Assembly: GCF_011440305.1 (NCBI RefSeq)
Contig: NZ_JAAOIW010000002.1
Location: 124,001 to 188,000 of the forward strand
DNA from: Paenibacillus agricola
GTDB taxonomy: Bacteria > Bacillota > Bacilli > Paenibacillales > NBRC-103111
Length of the DNA stretch: 64,000 bases
Direction of reading: 5' to 3'
The notes beneath the pieces were generated by a model. The model had not been told where the DNA came from. It was given only the letters and a program-made list of their open reading frames with translations, and did no database searches. The position numbers were made by a program, and so were the translations under genes. This document shows, one piece after another, positions 9,298 through 18,548 of the stretch (position 1 is its first letter; each line of letters starts with the position of its first letter).

Positions 9298-10836
9298 ATG
9301 CAGAAGATTCCAGTCACACGAGATGGCAAAAGAGGCTCGGACATTAAACTCCTCAATTCCGACGAAGTTGTCAAGATCGAGCTTGTTAAGGATAAGGAAT
9401 ATATTATCCATACGGTAAATGACAAATATTATTGGACAGCTTCGCTTGAGGCCTTTGAGGAATGGATGTACGAGGAGGGATTTCGGTTAATCGACCATAT
9501 GAATCTGGTCAATATGAACCATGTTATCGAGTATGATGCCAGAAAAGGAACAGTTTACTTGGGAACCGAGAATGAGGCTGGAACTAAAACTGCGGACGCT
9601 GCATGGATTCATAAAGACCATATTACAAACGTTAAAAGCATGCTGGACGAGCTCAAAAAGCTGGATAAAAGCATGGACCCTGCTGAGTTTCATGATGATA
9701 TTTTCGAGGATATTGTTGCTCAGGAGGAAGACCTGCGGTTTGCTCGCTCCTATGCCATGATCCAGGCCATTTATGATCGAAAAAAAGCAGAAAAACAACT
9801 GGAGCAAAGCGAGCTGCGTTATAAATCATTATTCCAACATAACCCCGATCCCATCTGCTCCTTCGATCTCCAAGGGAATTGTACCAGCGCTAATCCGGCC
9901 ATCTTTCACATAACGGGTTATACAGAGGCCGAGCTATTGAATAAATCCATTCACCATTTGATTATTAATGAGCATTTAGATCGATGGCATGAGCAATTTG
10001 CTGGAACCTTAAGCGGACAAACCCATTTATATGAAATTAATTTTTTACACAAAAATGGTGCCGTTGTCGAATTAAGCATACTTAATGTACCTATTTTCGT
10101 AAACGAGCAAATCAATGGTGTTTATATGATCGGCAAGGATATAAGCCAAAGCAAACGAGCGGAAGAAATGCTAATTCGATCTGAGAAGCTCTCGATTGTC
10201 GGGCAATTGGCTGCAGGCGTCGCCCATGAAATACGTAACCCCTTAACTTCACTTAAAGGCTTCGTACAATTAATGCAATCCAAGCTGACAGGTTATGATA
10301 ACTATTTCGAAATTATGATGGATGAACTGGAGCGAATCAATTTTATTGTCAGTGAATTTCTGGTTATCTCCAAGCCGCAATCTATGGTTTTCCAACCCAA
10401 AAATGTCCAAATCATTATGCAAAACACGTTAACGTTACTAAAAACACAGGCCTTGCTGCACGATGTGGAGCTAATTCTGGAAACGGATAATCAATTGCTC
10501 AATATCAATTGCGATGAAAATCAAATTAAACAGGTATTTATTAATATTTTGAACAACTCTATCGAATCGATGAATACTGGCGGAACCATTCGTATTGAGC
10601 TTTTGATGCTGGATCGTCGGCAAGTTATGATCCGTTTTACCGACCAGGGCTGCGGTATTCCACAAGACCGTATTCCACGGCTTGGCGAACCCTTTTATAC
10701 AACCAAAGAAAAAGGAACCGGTCTAGGTTTAATGGTCACATTCAAAATTATTGAGAACCATGGCGGAAAGCTATCCATTAAAAGTGAGGTCGATGTTGGC
10801 ACCGTGGTTGAAATTTCGATTCCAGCCGCTCTATAG
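9298..10836 (+). CDS. PAS histidine kinase with N-terminal LytTR-like domain
   Basis: 512 residues, no membrane segment, so cytoplasmic. The first ~105 residues resemble a LytTR domain (YYWTASLEAFEEWM, then FRLIDHMNLVNMNHV, TVYLG and AAWIHKDHI follow the usual order). A helical linker leads into a PAS domain (about 158-275), then HisKA with phospho-acceptor His310 in GVAHEIRNPL, and HATPase_c with N-box NILNNSIESM and GTGLGL. The kinase half resembles sporulation phosphorelay kinases (KinA-E/KinB type) that lack a partner regulator nearby, and none is adjacent here. The ATG at 9298 has AGGTG 8 bases upstream, better than the ATG at 9277. The function of the LytTR-like part is inference. Confidence 0.85.
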   Translation: MQKIPVTRDGKRGSDIKLLNSDEVVKIELVKDKEYIIHTVNDKYYWTASLEAFEEWMYEEGFRLIDHMNLVNMNHVIEYDARKGTVYLGTENEAGTKTADAAWIHKDHITNVKSMLDELKKLDKSMDPAEFHDDIFEDIVAQEEDLRFARSYAMIQAIYDRKKAEKQLEQSELRYKSLFQHNPDPICSFDLQGNCTSANPAIFHITGYTEAELLNKSIHHLIINEHLDRWHEQFAGTLSGQTHLYEINFLHKNGAVVELSILNVPIFVNEQINGVYMIGKDISQSKRAEEMLIRSEKLSIVGQLAAGVAHEIRNPLTSLKGFVQLMQSKLTGYDNYFEIMMDELERINFIVSEFLVISKPQSMVFQPKNVQIIMQNTLTLLKTQALLHDVELILETDNQLLNINCDENQIKQVFINILNNSIESMNTGGTIRIELLMLDRRQVMIRFTDQGCGIPQDRIPRLGEPFYTTKEKGTGLGLMVTFKIIENHGGKLSIKSEVDVGTVVEISIPAAL

Positions 10837-10842
10837 GATAAG

Positions 10843-11184
10843 CTAGTTATTGGCTGGAGTAGCGATAGCCCGGAAATTAGGATACGGCGAATAATAGGGC
10901 GGCTGGCCCGGATAGGGATATGGGTACGGGTATGGATACGGATATGGCGCAGGGTAATAAGAAGGAATCGGAGGCGCCAAAAACGGCGTTAGCCCCACAA
11001 AGGGCAGCAATGAGTTGTAGCCTCCTCCACCGTGAAAGCCTCCATGAAAGCCACCCCCATGATAAGCTCCATGGTAACCGCCTCCTGGATAACCTCCAAA
11101 ATGCTTAGGCTCGTACTTGGGCCTGAGGGACTCCGGCTGTAAGGCTTGGGAGGGAAGCTCCATTTGTTCCTTTTGTTTAGTCAT
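10843..11184 (-). CDS. Gly/Tyr/Pro-rich small protein, spore-coat-like
   Basis: 113 residues of low complexity: a charged Gln-rich head, a GGYHGxYHGGGFHGG block, a short hydrophobic stretch, then tandem Tyr-Pro dipeptides (PYPYPYPYPYP). There is no signal peptide. Composition recalls spore coat and exosporium proteins of Bacillota, but no family motif was recognised. ATG with GGAGAG upstream. It is convergent with the kinase (6 bases apart) and lies downstream of prkA, though a terminator separates it from that gene. Confidence 0.7.
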   Translation of the reverse strand: MTKQKEQMELPSQALQPESLRPKYEPKHFGGYPGGGYHGAYHGGGFHGGFHGGGGYNSLLPFVGLTPFLAPPIPSYYPAPYPYPYPYPYPYPGQPPYYSPYPNFRAIATPANN

Positions 11185-11304
11185 AATAGCTCTCCTTTTT
11201 CTATATCAATTAGGCAATTTTTACTAACCATACTATGTACATTCGCCCAATCGGTGAGCTGGCCTAAGGAAAATGGACTGGTCTTTGTGTAAACAAACCT
11301 AGAA

Positions 11305-11352
11305 AGAAAAAAAGTAGCCCCCCACAATCCATGTTTCATGGCTGTGAGGGAC
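11305..11352 (-). terminator. Rho-independent terminator of prkA
   Basis: On the minus strand CCCTCACAGCCATG pairs with CATGGATTGTGGGG (one mismatch) and is followed by a T-rich tract. Confidence 0.8.
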
Positions 11353-11363
11353 TTTTATTACTC

Positions 11364-13259
11364 CTACCGGTTCAATAAGCTTCCTACATAACGCAACAGC
11401 TCATTGGCGGATGCTACCGTATAGCCGTGCTCATCTACCAATCGGCTTATGACCTCATTGATTCGTTTAAGCTGCATTTCATCCGGAGTTTTAGTTGAAG
11501 TTGTAATTTTTACGATATCCTTCAGATCCGTGAATAGCTTCTTCTCGATCGCCTCACGCAGCCGTTCATGGCTACTGTAATTGAACCGATGCCCCTTGCG
11601 GGAGTAAGAGGACATGCGGATCAGAATTTCCTCGCGGAACGCTTTTTTGGCATTCTCCGATATCCCGATCTGCTCCTCAATCGAGCGCATCAGACGTTCA
11701 TCCGGATCCATCTCCTCGCCTGTCATTGGATCCTTGACTTTGCCCCAGTTGCAGTAGGATTCGATATTGTCGAGATAGTTGTTAAACAAGGTTTTGGCGG
11801 ATTCTTCAAAAGAATATACAAAAGCCTTCTGTACTTCTTTTTTGGCTAAATCGTCATATTCCTTGCGAGCTACTGAAATAAAATTCAAATAGCGCTCTCT
11901 TTCCTCCTTAGTGATGGATGGGTGCTGGTCCAGCCCTTCCTTTAACGAGCGCAGCACGTCAAGTGCATTAATGAATTGCAGGTCTTGGCGTATTAGTGCG
12001 CTGGAAATGCGGTTAATGACATAACGCGGATCGATGCCGGACATACCTTCTTCCAAATACTCGTTTTGCATTTCCTTCAGATCCGCTTCTTTATAGCCCT
12101 CTACCTCCTCACCGTCGTACATCCGCATTTTCTTCACTAAATCCATGCCTTGCTTTTTCGATTCCTTAAGCCGGGTCAGGATAGAAAAAATTGCAGCTGC
12201 ACGCAGAGAATGCGGAGCTATATGCACATGCGCCATATCGCTTTGCCCGATTAGCTTGTTGTAAATTTTAATTTCATCGGACACTTTCAAATTATAAGGA
12301 ATGGGCATAACAATCATTCTGGATTGCAGGGCTTCATTCTTTTTGTTGGAAATAAACGATTTGTATTCGGTTTCGTTGGTATGGGCAACGATTAATTCAT
12401 CAGCAGATATGAGCGCGAACCGCCCCGCTTTGAAATTCCCCTCCTGGGTTAGCGACAGCAGGTTCCAGAGAAATTTCTCATCACACTTCAACATCTCTTG
12501 AAATTCCATAATGCCGCGGTTGGCTTTGTTCAATTCCCCATCGAACCGATAAGCACGAGGATCGGATTCAGATCCAAATTCGGTAATCGTCGAGAAATCC
12601 ATGCTTCCTGTCAAATCGGCTATATCCTGGGATTTGGGATCGGAAGGACTGAAGGTACCTATTCCAACCCGGCTTTCCTCGGATACAAACACCCGTTCCA
12701 CTAACACATCCTCGATTCTCCCGTGGTACTCGGTCCGCAAGCGCATTTGGCAGGATGGGCATAGGCTTCCCTCAATTTTAACTCCGAGCTCTACCTCCAC
12801 ATCACGGCGCAGCATATCCGGGATCAAATGCAGCGGCTCCTCGTGCATCGGACATCCTTTAATGGCGTAAACAGCTCCCTCCTCGGTTCTTGAGAACATC
12901 TCCAAGCCCCGCTTCAGTAGCGTCACAATGGTCGATTTTCCGCCGCTGACGGGTCCCATCAGCAGTAGGATCCGTTTGCGCACCTCTAACCGTCTTGCTG
13001 CTGAGTGGAAGTATTCTTCGACTAGCCTTTCTATGGCTTGGTCAAGCCCGAATATATCCTGGTCAAAAAAACGGTACCTGCGTTTACCATTCTCATCACC
13101 GACACCTTGAGCAGCTAGCATCTGGTAAACCCTGCTGTGGGCCGTCATCGCCAAGTACGGTTTTTTACGGACCAATTCAATATATTCTGCAAAGGTTCCT
13201 GTCCAAGCCAATTGGTCTATTTCCATACGATGGTCCGAAATTTTTTTGAATATGTCCAT
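11364..13259 (-). CDS. prkA: PrkA family serine protein kinase / AAA+ protein
   Basis: 631 residues, the usual PrkA length. An N-terminal AAA+ module carries the Walker A GPVSGGKST (about residue 103) and a CxxC pair (CPSCQMRL), with a C-terminal PrkA kinase-like region. In Bacillus PrkA is a sporulation-stage protein kinase or protease-like AAA+ factor that affects sigma-K-dependent genes. The AAGGAGG site is directly before ATG. Its usual partners yhbH and spoVR are not adjacent in this window. High sequence recognisability; exact biochemical role is still debated for the family. Confidence 0.93.
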   Translation of the reverse strand: MDIFKKISDHRMEIDQLAWTGTFAEYIELVRKKPYLAMTAHSRVYQMLAAQGVGDENGKRRYRFFDQDIFGLDQAIERLVEEYFHSAARRLEVRKRILLLMGPVSGGKSTIVTLLKRGLEMFSRTEEGAVYAIKGCPMHEEPLHLIPDMLRRDVEVELGVKIEGSLCPSCQMRLRTEYHGRIEDVLVERVFVSEESRVGIGTFSPSDPKSQDIADLTGSMDFSTITEFGSESDPRAYRFDGELNKANRGIMEFQEMLKCDEKFLWNLLSLTQEGNFKAGRFALISADELIVAHTNETEYKSFISNKKNEALQSRMIVMPIPYNLKVSDEIKIYNKLIGQSDMAHVHIAPHSLRAAAIFSILTRLKESKKQGMDLVKKMRMYDGEEVEGYKEADLKEMQNEYLEEGMSGIDPRYVINRISSALIRQDLQFINALDVLRSLKEGLDQHPSITKEERERYLNFISVARKEYDDLAKKEVQKAFVYSFEESAKTLFNNYLDNIESYCNWGKVKDPMTGEEMDPDERLMRSIEEQIGISENAKKAFREEILIRMSSYSRKGHRFNYSSHERLREAIEKKLFTDLKDIVKITTSTKTPDEMQLKRINEVISRLVDEHGYTVASANELLRYVGSLLNR

Positions 13260-13450
13260 GGGTTGACCTCCTTAAAGTTTTCCGCAGGAAAACTTACTTC
13301 ATACACGCTTGAACGAGAGCAGCATCAAATTACAGTGTAATAAATAAGTATGCAAAGAGAGTGGATAAGTTGCCCTTAAATTTTAGACAAAATTTTGTGT
13401 TATACTTAGATTAGTTTGGGTAAACGCATAGTAAAGGAGTTTAATGAGCT

Positions 13451-14281
13451 GTGCCTATTAAAACAGAAACTGAGCTGTATGCGCCGGTGAAATCGTATTT
13501 CGAGCAGCAAGGCTATTCAGTCAGAGGCGAAGTCCATCATTGTGACCTGGTCGCCATACGTGGTGAAGAGCCTCCGATCATTGTTGAATTAAAAAAAACA
13601 TTTGCTATTCCCCTGCTGCTTCAAGGTATTGACCGACTGCGGCTGAGCCGATGTGTGTATGTAGCCTTCGAGATGCCTAACAAAGGCAAGGCTCCTCATG
13701 GAGCGAGCTGGCCGCAGCTGCGCAAGCTGTGCCAAATGCTCGGGGTTGGGATGATCACTGTGCAATTTTTCAAAAGAAAGCAACCTGCTGTGCTTGTCGA
13801 ATGCCATCCGCCTCAAGCTGCCGCCGTGCCCGCTGTGGCTCCGGCATCTGCTGATTTACTGCTGGCATTAGCTTCACAAGCATCCCCACCAGCAGATAAT
13901 ACCGCTGTAGCACCCATGTATGCTCCCACCACCCTGCCTCGCCTTAATAAACGAGCTGCTGATGGGATCGTCCGTGAATTCCGGGAACGTCGTGCCGATT
14001 ATAACGTGGGAGGCAGCACCAAGCTCAAGCTTATGACCTCCTACCGTGAAAAGGCACTGCATCTTGCCCAACTGCTGCAGCATCATGGAACCTTAAGTCC
14101 GGTTCGTTTACGTGATCTGACGGGCAATGCCAAAGTGGCAAGCTTGCTGCAAAAAAACTATTACCGCTGGTTTCAGCGGGTAAAAAGAGGTGTCTATTGC
14201 TTAACCCCTCTCGGTGAAGAAGCATTGATTACTTATGAACACGTAGTAGTAGAACTTCCGCCTATAAACAGCCATACATAA
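13451..14281 (+). CDS. DUF2161 family PD-(D/E)XK nuclease-like protein
   Basis: 276 residues. The N-terminal half has the PD-(D/E)XK core: Asp in HHCDLVAIRG, then the E-x-K strand IIVELKKTF, with an alpha-helix rich in YxPVKxYFEQQGY ahead of it. A Pro/Ala linker (about 117-165) joins it to a C-terminal region that looks like a winged helix (LRDLTGNAKVASLLQKNYYRWF, RGVYCLTPLGEEAL). GTG start with AAAGGAG upstream; a closer ATG runs into a stop. It is followed 24 bases later by the deacetylase, so probably co-transcribed. Biological role unknown. Confidence 0.78.
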   Translation: MPIKTETELYAPVKSYFEQQGYSVRGEVHHCDLVAIRGEEPPIIVELKKTFAIPLLLQGIDRLRLSRCVYVAFEMPNKGKAPHGASWPQLRKLCQMLGVGMITVQFFKRKQPAVLVECHPPQAAAVPAVAPASADLLLALASQASPPADNTAVAPMYAPTTLPRLNKRAADGIVREFRERRADYNVGGSTKLKLMTSYREKALHLAQLLQHHGTLSPVRLRDLTGNAKVASLLQKNYYRWFQRVKRGVYCLTPLGEEALITYEHVVVELPPINSHT

Positions 14282-14305
14282 CCTGAAGGGAGATGTTGAT
14301 AGCCT

Positions 14306-15421
14306 ATGACCCATCATACTGGCTCCAGACAAAAGCGCTTTAAAAGCAGCTCCATATCTTACCGTGTATATGGCCTTATCTTCTTCTGCCTGCTTTTATT
14401 GGTTGGGCTATCTTGGTCGCGATGGATGTCTCCCTCTGCCCGTTCGGCAGAAGTAGATGCTGCTGGTGAACCTTCAACCCCAGCATATTCAGCTTCTGCA
14501 AATGATGCGCAGTCTCCCATTGCTGAGTCCATCCCTACTCCCATTTCCGAAATTGCCCTGACTCCGACAGCTCCACCTGCATCTGCTGATCCTGTGCCCG
14601 CTCCAACGTCTTCCTCTGCTGATCCTACTTCTGCTCCAATTGCCGAGCCTGTACCTGCTGCTTCTGGCGATATTGCTGCTCCTGCAGCTTCCACTGCTTC
14701 TGCACCACCCTCAGAAAAAGCTACTGTTGTCGAATTTAATCCTCCGTATATTCCTGTTCTAAACTATCATAGTATTACGATTGACCCTGGCAACCGCGCT
14801 GTCATAACACCTGCTAAGTTCGAAGCACAAATGCAATATTTAGCGAATCATGGATATAAAACGCTTTCATTACAGCAATTTATGGACTACATGGACAATA
14901 AGGCAACGGGGATGCCTGAGAAGCCTATTTTACTAACCTTTGATGATGGCTATGCGGATAACCACGAACATGCTTTGCCCATTTTGCGAAGCCTGCAATT
15001 TCAAGCCACTTTATTTGTCTCTCCAGGCACAACTGAGGATGGTTACTTTCTCAACTGGGAACAAATTAAAGAAATGCATCAAGCCGGTTGGGATATTCAG
15101 CCTCATGGCATGACACATCCCTATCTTCCGAAATTGGCTGCCAAGGACCAAAACTACGAAATTATAGAAGCCAAACGACAAATTGATGAGCAGCTTCAAA
15201 TCGATACGAATGTATTCTGCTATCCCTATGGTGAAAGAAATACAACGACATTGAACGTGCTCAAAGACAATGGCTTTCGTTATGCATTCACCATTGACCA
15301 AGGCATGACTACCCGCACTCAGGATCCGTTGCTGCTAAAGCGCATATTCGTCAACGGAGAAGAAACGATCGAGCAATGGATTAGCCGATTAGAGAACAAA
15401 AACGCCAAGGCGACCAAATAA
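14306..15421 (+). CDS. Membrane-anchored polysaccharide deacetylase (NodB domain)
   Basis: 371 residues. A membrane anchor (about 20-38) is followed by a long Pro/Ala/Ser/Thr linker (about 50-140) that would span the wall, then a CE4 NodB homology domain. Motifs: LTFDDGYADN (metal Asp), HGMTHPYL (the two metal His) and CYPYGERN. Predicted to remove acetyl groups from peptidoglycan or another N-acetylated glycan outside the cell. The ATG has an AGGGAG site about 13 bases upstream. It probably forms an operon with the DUF2161 gene. Confidence 0.88.
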   Translation: MTHHTGSRQKRFKSSSISYRVYGLIFFCLLLLVGLSWSRWMSPSARSAEVDAAGEPSTPAYSASANDAQSPIAESIPTPISEIALTPTAPPASADPVPAPTSSSADPTSAPIAEPVPAASGDIAAPAASTASAPPSEKATVVEFNPPYIPVLNYHSITIDPGNRAVITPAKFEAQMQYLANHGYKTLSLQQFMDYMDNKATGMPEKPILLTFDDGYADNHEHALPILRSLQFQATLFVSPGTTEDGYFLNWEQIKEMHQAGWDIQPHGMTHPYLPKLAAKDQNYEIIEAKRQIDEQLQIDTNVFCYPYGERNTTTLNVLKDNGFRYAFTIDQGMTTRTQDPLLLKRIFVNGEETIEQWISRLENKNAKATK

Positions 15422-15519
15422 ACGCCTTACTTATCCCTTTATCACTCCCTGTTATACAAATGGTTGAAGGAGGTAATAATAAATTCCATAACAACCATGA
15501 ATAGGAAGCAGGGAGCCCC

Positions 15520-17052
15520 ATGAATCCAACCGACCCCCATGAGCCTGATTCCTCCTCAGGCTCCAATACTCCTATATCTGAGTGGCTCCAGCCTAATATC
15601 GAGCTTCTTCAATCTATATATACGGATTGTGATGACGTCGTATTCCATATGTTCACCTTCGGCAACCATATCCATGCTTTGCTTATATATATAGCAGGGC
15701 TAACCGATACGGAAGCTCTAAATCAACAGGTGTTGACTCCGCTTATCCAAGATCAGAAGCTTAAAGATGGCGAGCTTCTCTCGATGCTCAAAGAAGTGCT
15801 ACCCGTCTCTAAATCGGAGCATATCACCACCATCGATGAGATCATAGAAAGCATATCAATGGGTATGCCCGTTATTCTCATTGACGGGGAAAGCTTCGGG
15901 CTTACGCTTGGCTTAAGTAAATGGGAGCAAAGAGGCGTTGAGGAGCCGGTGTCCGAGTCTGTGATCCGTGGCCCCCGTGAGGGCTTCACCGAAACCTTGA
16001 GCATCAATATGTCTTTGCTTCGCCGCAAGCTCCGCAGCCCTTCCTTCAAAATGCGAACACTTCAGCTTGGACATTACACCCACACGAGGGTGGTCCTGGC
16101 CTATATTGACGAATTAGCGGACGATGGGCTTATCGAGGAAATGATGGCGCGAATGCAACGGATCAACATCGACGGGATATTGGAGAGCGGTTATATCGAG
16201 GAGCTTATTCGCGATTCCGCAGCCTCTCCATTCCCTCAGGTAATGTCCACCGAGAGACCGGATATTGTGGCAGCCAGTTTATTGGAAGGGCGGGCTGCTA
16301 TTCTTGTTGACGGGACGCCCATGGCATTGATAGCGCCCACTACGCTTTATTCAATGCTGCAATCACCCGAGGACTATTACCAAAGCTATTTTTTGGGTAC
16401 GTTTATCCGCTGGACACGGTACCTCTTTCTTGTATTTGCATTGCTGGGCCCTTCTATGTATGTGGCTGTGCTTACCTTCCACCAAGAAATGCTGCCTACT
16501 ACACTGTTGCTGAGCATTTCCAAATCACGTGAGGATATCCCGTTTCCCGCTTTGGCAGAGGCCTTGCTGATGGAGATTACTTTCGAAGGCTTGCGTGAGG
16601 CAGGTTTGCGCTTGCCCAAGCAGGTCGGTGCTGCTGTAAGTATCGTTGGCGCCCTCGTTATTGGACAGGCCGCCACCTCTGCTGGGCTGGTATCCGCACC
16701 TATGGTCATGGTTGTGGCGCTTACAGGCATCGCCTCTTTTATGATTCCCCACTTCACCATTAGCATTGCCATCCGGCTGCTGCGGTTTCCCATCATGTTT
16801 CTTGCAGGCATGCTGGGATTGCTTGGCATCATGTTAGGCGTCATCCTGATTGTTATTCATCTTTGCTCGCTCCGCTCCTTTGGCGTACCTTACCTCGATT
16901 CACTTGCCCCTATGAAAAAAGGAGAGTGGAAGGATGTTTTATTCCGCGCTCCGTTATGGAGCATGAATAAAAGACCAAGCCTAACGGGCACCCCTAATTT
17001 ATATCGACAGCCAGCCGGCAAGAAGCAGGGACCCCAGAAAGGGGGAGCCTAG
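15520..17052 (+). CDS. gerKA: GerA-family spore germination protein, A subunit
   Basis: 510 residues. A large soluble N-terminal domain contains the GerA-family signature SVIRGPREGFTE and MSLLRRKLRSP, followed by C-terminal membrane segments (about 290-450) and a basic tail. It is the A subunit of a germinant receptor located in the inner spore membrane. GGGAG precedes the ATG, and AAGGAGG lies further up near 15467. The order A-C-small ORF-B matches a gerK-like operon, so the symbol is by analogy; the germinant is unknown. Confidence 0.92.
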   Translation: MNPTDPHEPDSSSGSNTPISEWLQPNIELLQSIYTDCDDVVFHMFTFGNHIHALLIYIAGLTDTEALNQQVLTPLIQDQKLKDGELLSMLKEVLPVSKSEHITTIDEIIESISMGMPVILIDGESFGLTLGLSKWEQRGVEEPVSESVIRGPREGFTETLSINMSLLRRKLRSPSFKMRTLQLGHYTHTRVVLAYIDELADDGLIEEMMARMQRINIDGILESGYIEELIRDSAASPFPQVMSTERPDIVAASLLEGRAAILVDGTPMALIAPTTLYSMLQSPEDYYQSYFLGTFIRWTRYLFLVFALLGPSMYVAVLTFHQEMLPTTLLLSISKSREDIPFPALAEALLMEITFEGLREAGLRLPKQVGAAVSIVGALVIGQAATSAGLVSAPMVMVVALTGIASFMIPHFTISIAIRLLRFPIMFLAGMLGLLGIMLGVILIVIHLCSLRSFGVPYLDSLAPMKKGEWKDVLFRAPLWSMNKRPSLTGTPNLYRQPAGKKQGPQKGGA

Positions 17053-17054
17053 AC

Positions 17055-18305
17055 ATGGTTAGAAAGCATCCCCATACATGCTTCAAAGACAACTACTTGC
17101 TGCCGTTACTGCGAAGGGCTGCATTATTGGGAGCATTGGTGTTGGTCATCTTAGCTTCAGCAGGCTGCTGGGACCGCAAAGAAATTAATGATTTGGCATT
17201 TGTGATGGGGGCCGCCATCGACCAAAAGAGTGATGGTGTCATCGAGCTTTCCGTTCAAGTCTTTCTACCTAAAGCGGCTGGAGCCGGACAAGCAACAGGC
17301 GGTCAAGCAGCAACCAAAGGGAGTGGATCCGAACAGACCATGGTCAGATACGCCGAAGGGATATCCATAGCGGATGCCATGTCCCATCTCCAAGAACGAT
17401 TGCCCCGCGAAATATTTTGGGGACATAATGAGGTTTATATCTTTGGGGAGGCTCGTGCCCAGCATGGAATCCGTGAGGATGTTGATTTTATACTTCGTTC
17501 TTCCAAGCCGCGCGAACGCTCCCAAGTATTTATTAGTAAGGGGCAAGCCAAGGATACATTAGAGCTGATACCACCGCTAGAGCGAAATTCCTCCGAGGTG
17601 CTACGGGAGCTTTCTGCCTTTCATACGGGTTTGGAGGTAACGATGAAAAATTTGGCCGAGCAGCTTACAGGCGATACCAATGCCGGAGCCATTCCCTATA
17701 TAGTCAAACTGCCTCCAGAGCCTGGAAAACCCGCTACCCAGACAATTTCCTATATCCAAGGGAGTGCTATATTTAAAAACGGCAAGATGGTTGGAACCAT
17801 GGATAATCGTGAAACACGTGGCATTCTTTGGTTGCGGAATGAAGTTAAAAAATCATTTTTTACAGTGACACCCGATAATTCCAAAGGCTATGTCTCGGTC
17901 ACGATGATCCGCAGCTACACCCAATTAATTCCAACCCTTGTCGATGGCACTTGGAAGATGACGGTCCACATCGAAACCGAAAATGGTATCCAGCAAAATA
18001 CGACAGGAAACAATCTTGGTGACCTCGAGTGGTTAAAAACAGTGGAGACCAGCTTAGACGAAGCGATCAAAGCCCGTATACAAACCGTGCTAAAGATTGC
18101 ACAGAAGGACTATCACTCCGATATCTTCGGCTTTGCTGATGCTTTCCACAAAAAACACCCTAAGCAGTGGAACCTCGCAAAAGGCCATTGGAGCGATGTA
18201 TTTACTACGATGGAGGTCGAGGTGCTTTCACATTCACGTATTCTTCGGCCGGGTGTATCCAATTCGGATGCCATTTCTCCTCAGAAAGGAGTCGATTCCC
18301 AATAA
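17055..18305 (+). CDS. gerKC: GerA-family germination lipoprotein, C subunit
   Basis: 416 residues. A signal sequence ends in a lipobox, LASAGC, with Cys38 as the predicted lipidation site, and the next residues WDRKEINDLAFVMGAAID are the family hallmark. This is the lipoprotein subunit of the germinant receptor, on the outer face of the inner spore membrane. Only 2 bases separate it from the A-subunit stop, with GGGGAG just upstream, showing operon structure. Symbol by operon analogy. Confidence 0.92.
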   Translation: MVRKHPHTCFKDNYLLPLLRRAALLGALVLVILASAGCWDRKEINDLAFVMGAAIDQKSDGVIELSVQVFLPKAAGAGQATGGQAATKGSGSEQTMVRYAEGISIADAMSHLQERLPREIFWGHNEVYIFGEARAQHGIREDVDFILRSSKPRERSQVFISKGQAKDTLELIPPLERNSSEVLRELSAFHTGLEVTMKNLAEQLTGDTNAGAIPYIVKLPPEPGKPATQTISYIQGSAIFKNGKMVGTMDNRETRGILWLRNEVKKSFFTVTPDNSKGYVSVTMIRSYTQLIPTLVDGTWKMTVHIETENGIQQNTTGNNLGDLEWLKTVETSLDEAIKARIQTVLKIAQKDYHSDIFGFADAFHKKHPKQWNLAKGHWSDVFTTMEVEVLSHSRILRPGVSNSDAISPQKGVDSQ

Positions 18306-18532
18306 AAACGGCAAGCATTATAGCATTAACTATCGCTATTGCGATGATTATCAGCTACCAATGGAAAAAGCTCAGGATGTACAAAAGAGAGCGGCGGGCT
18401 TTTCTTTGGATCACCTGTTTAGGCTGGGCGTTAGCGGTCATTCTCATCCTTCGACCAGATCTCCCAGGCCCTACGCAACTCATTGACACGATATATAAAC
18501 CGTTTGGAGCTATACTGAAGCCACAAATCTAG
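18302..18532 (+). CDS. Small membrane protein of the germinant receptor operon, probable ATA start
   Basis: About 76 residues with two hydrophobic segments (ASIIALTIAIAMIISY and ITCLGWALAVILIL) and the end PGPTQLIDTIYKPFG, a pattern I associate with the small extra gene in paenibacilli ger operons. The reading frame has no ATG, GTG or TTG near its expected start. An ATA codon at 18302 overlaps the gerKC stop (ATAA) and lies 10 bases after AAAGGAG. In-frame TTG 18188 or ATG 18167 would give a long tail that overlaps gerKC. Either a rare AUA start is used or the start has been lost. Confidence 0.6.
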   Translation: MKTASIIALTIAIAMIISYQWKKLRMYKRERRAFLWITCLGWALAVILILRPDLPGPTQLIDTIYKPFGAILKPQI

Positions 18533-18548
18533 GAGGATCAGGCTCAGC

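Noticed and set aside
14359-14694. Minus-strand Gly/Ala/Glu-rich frame
   Set aside because: Antisense of the Pro/Ala/Ser linker of the deacetylase; low-complexity shadow.
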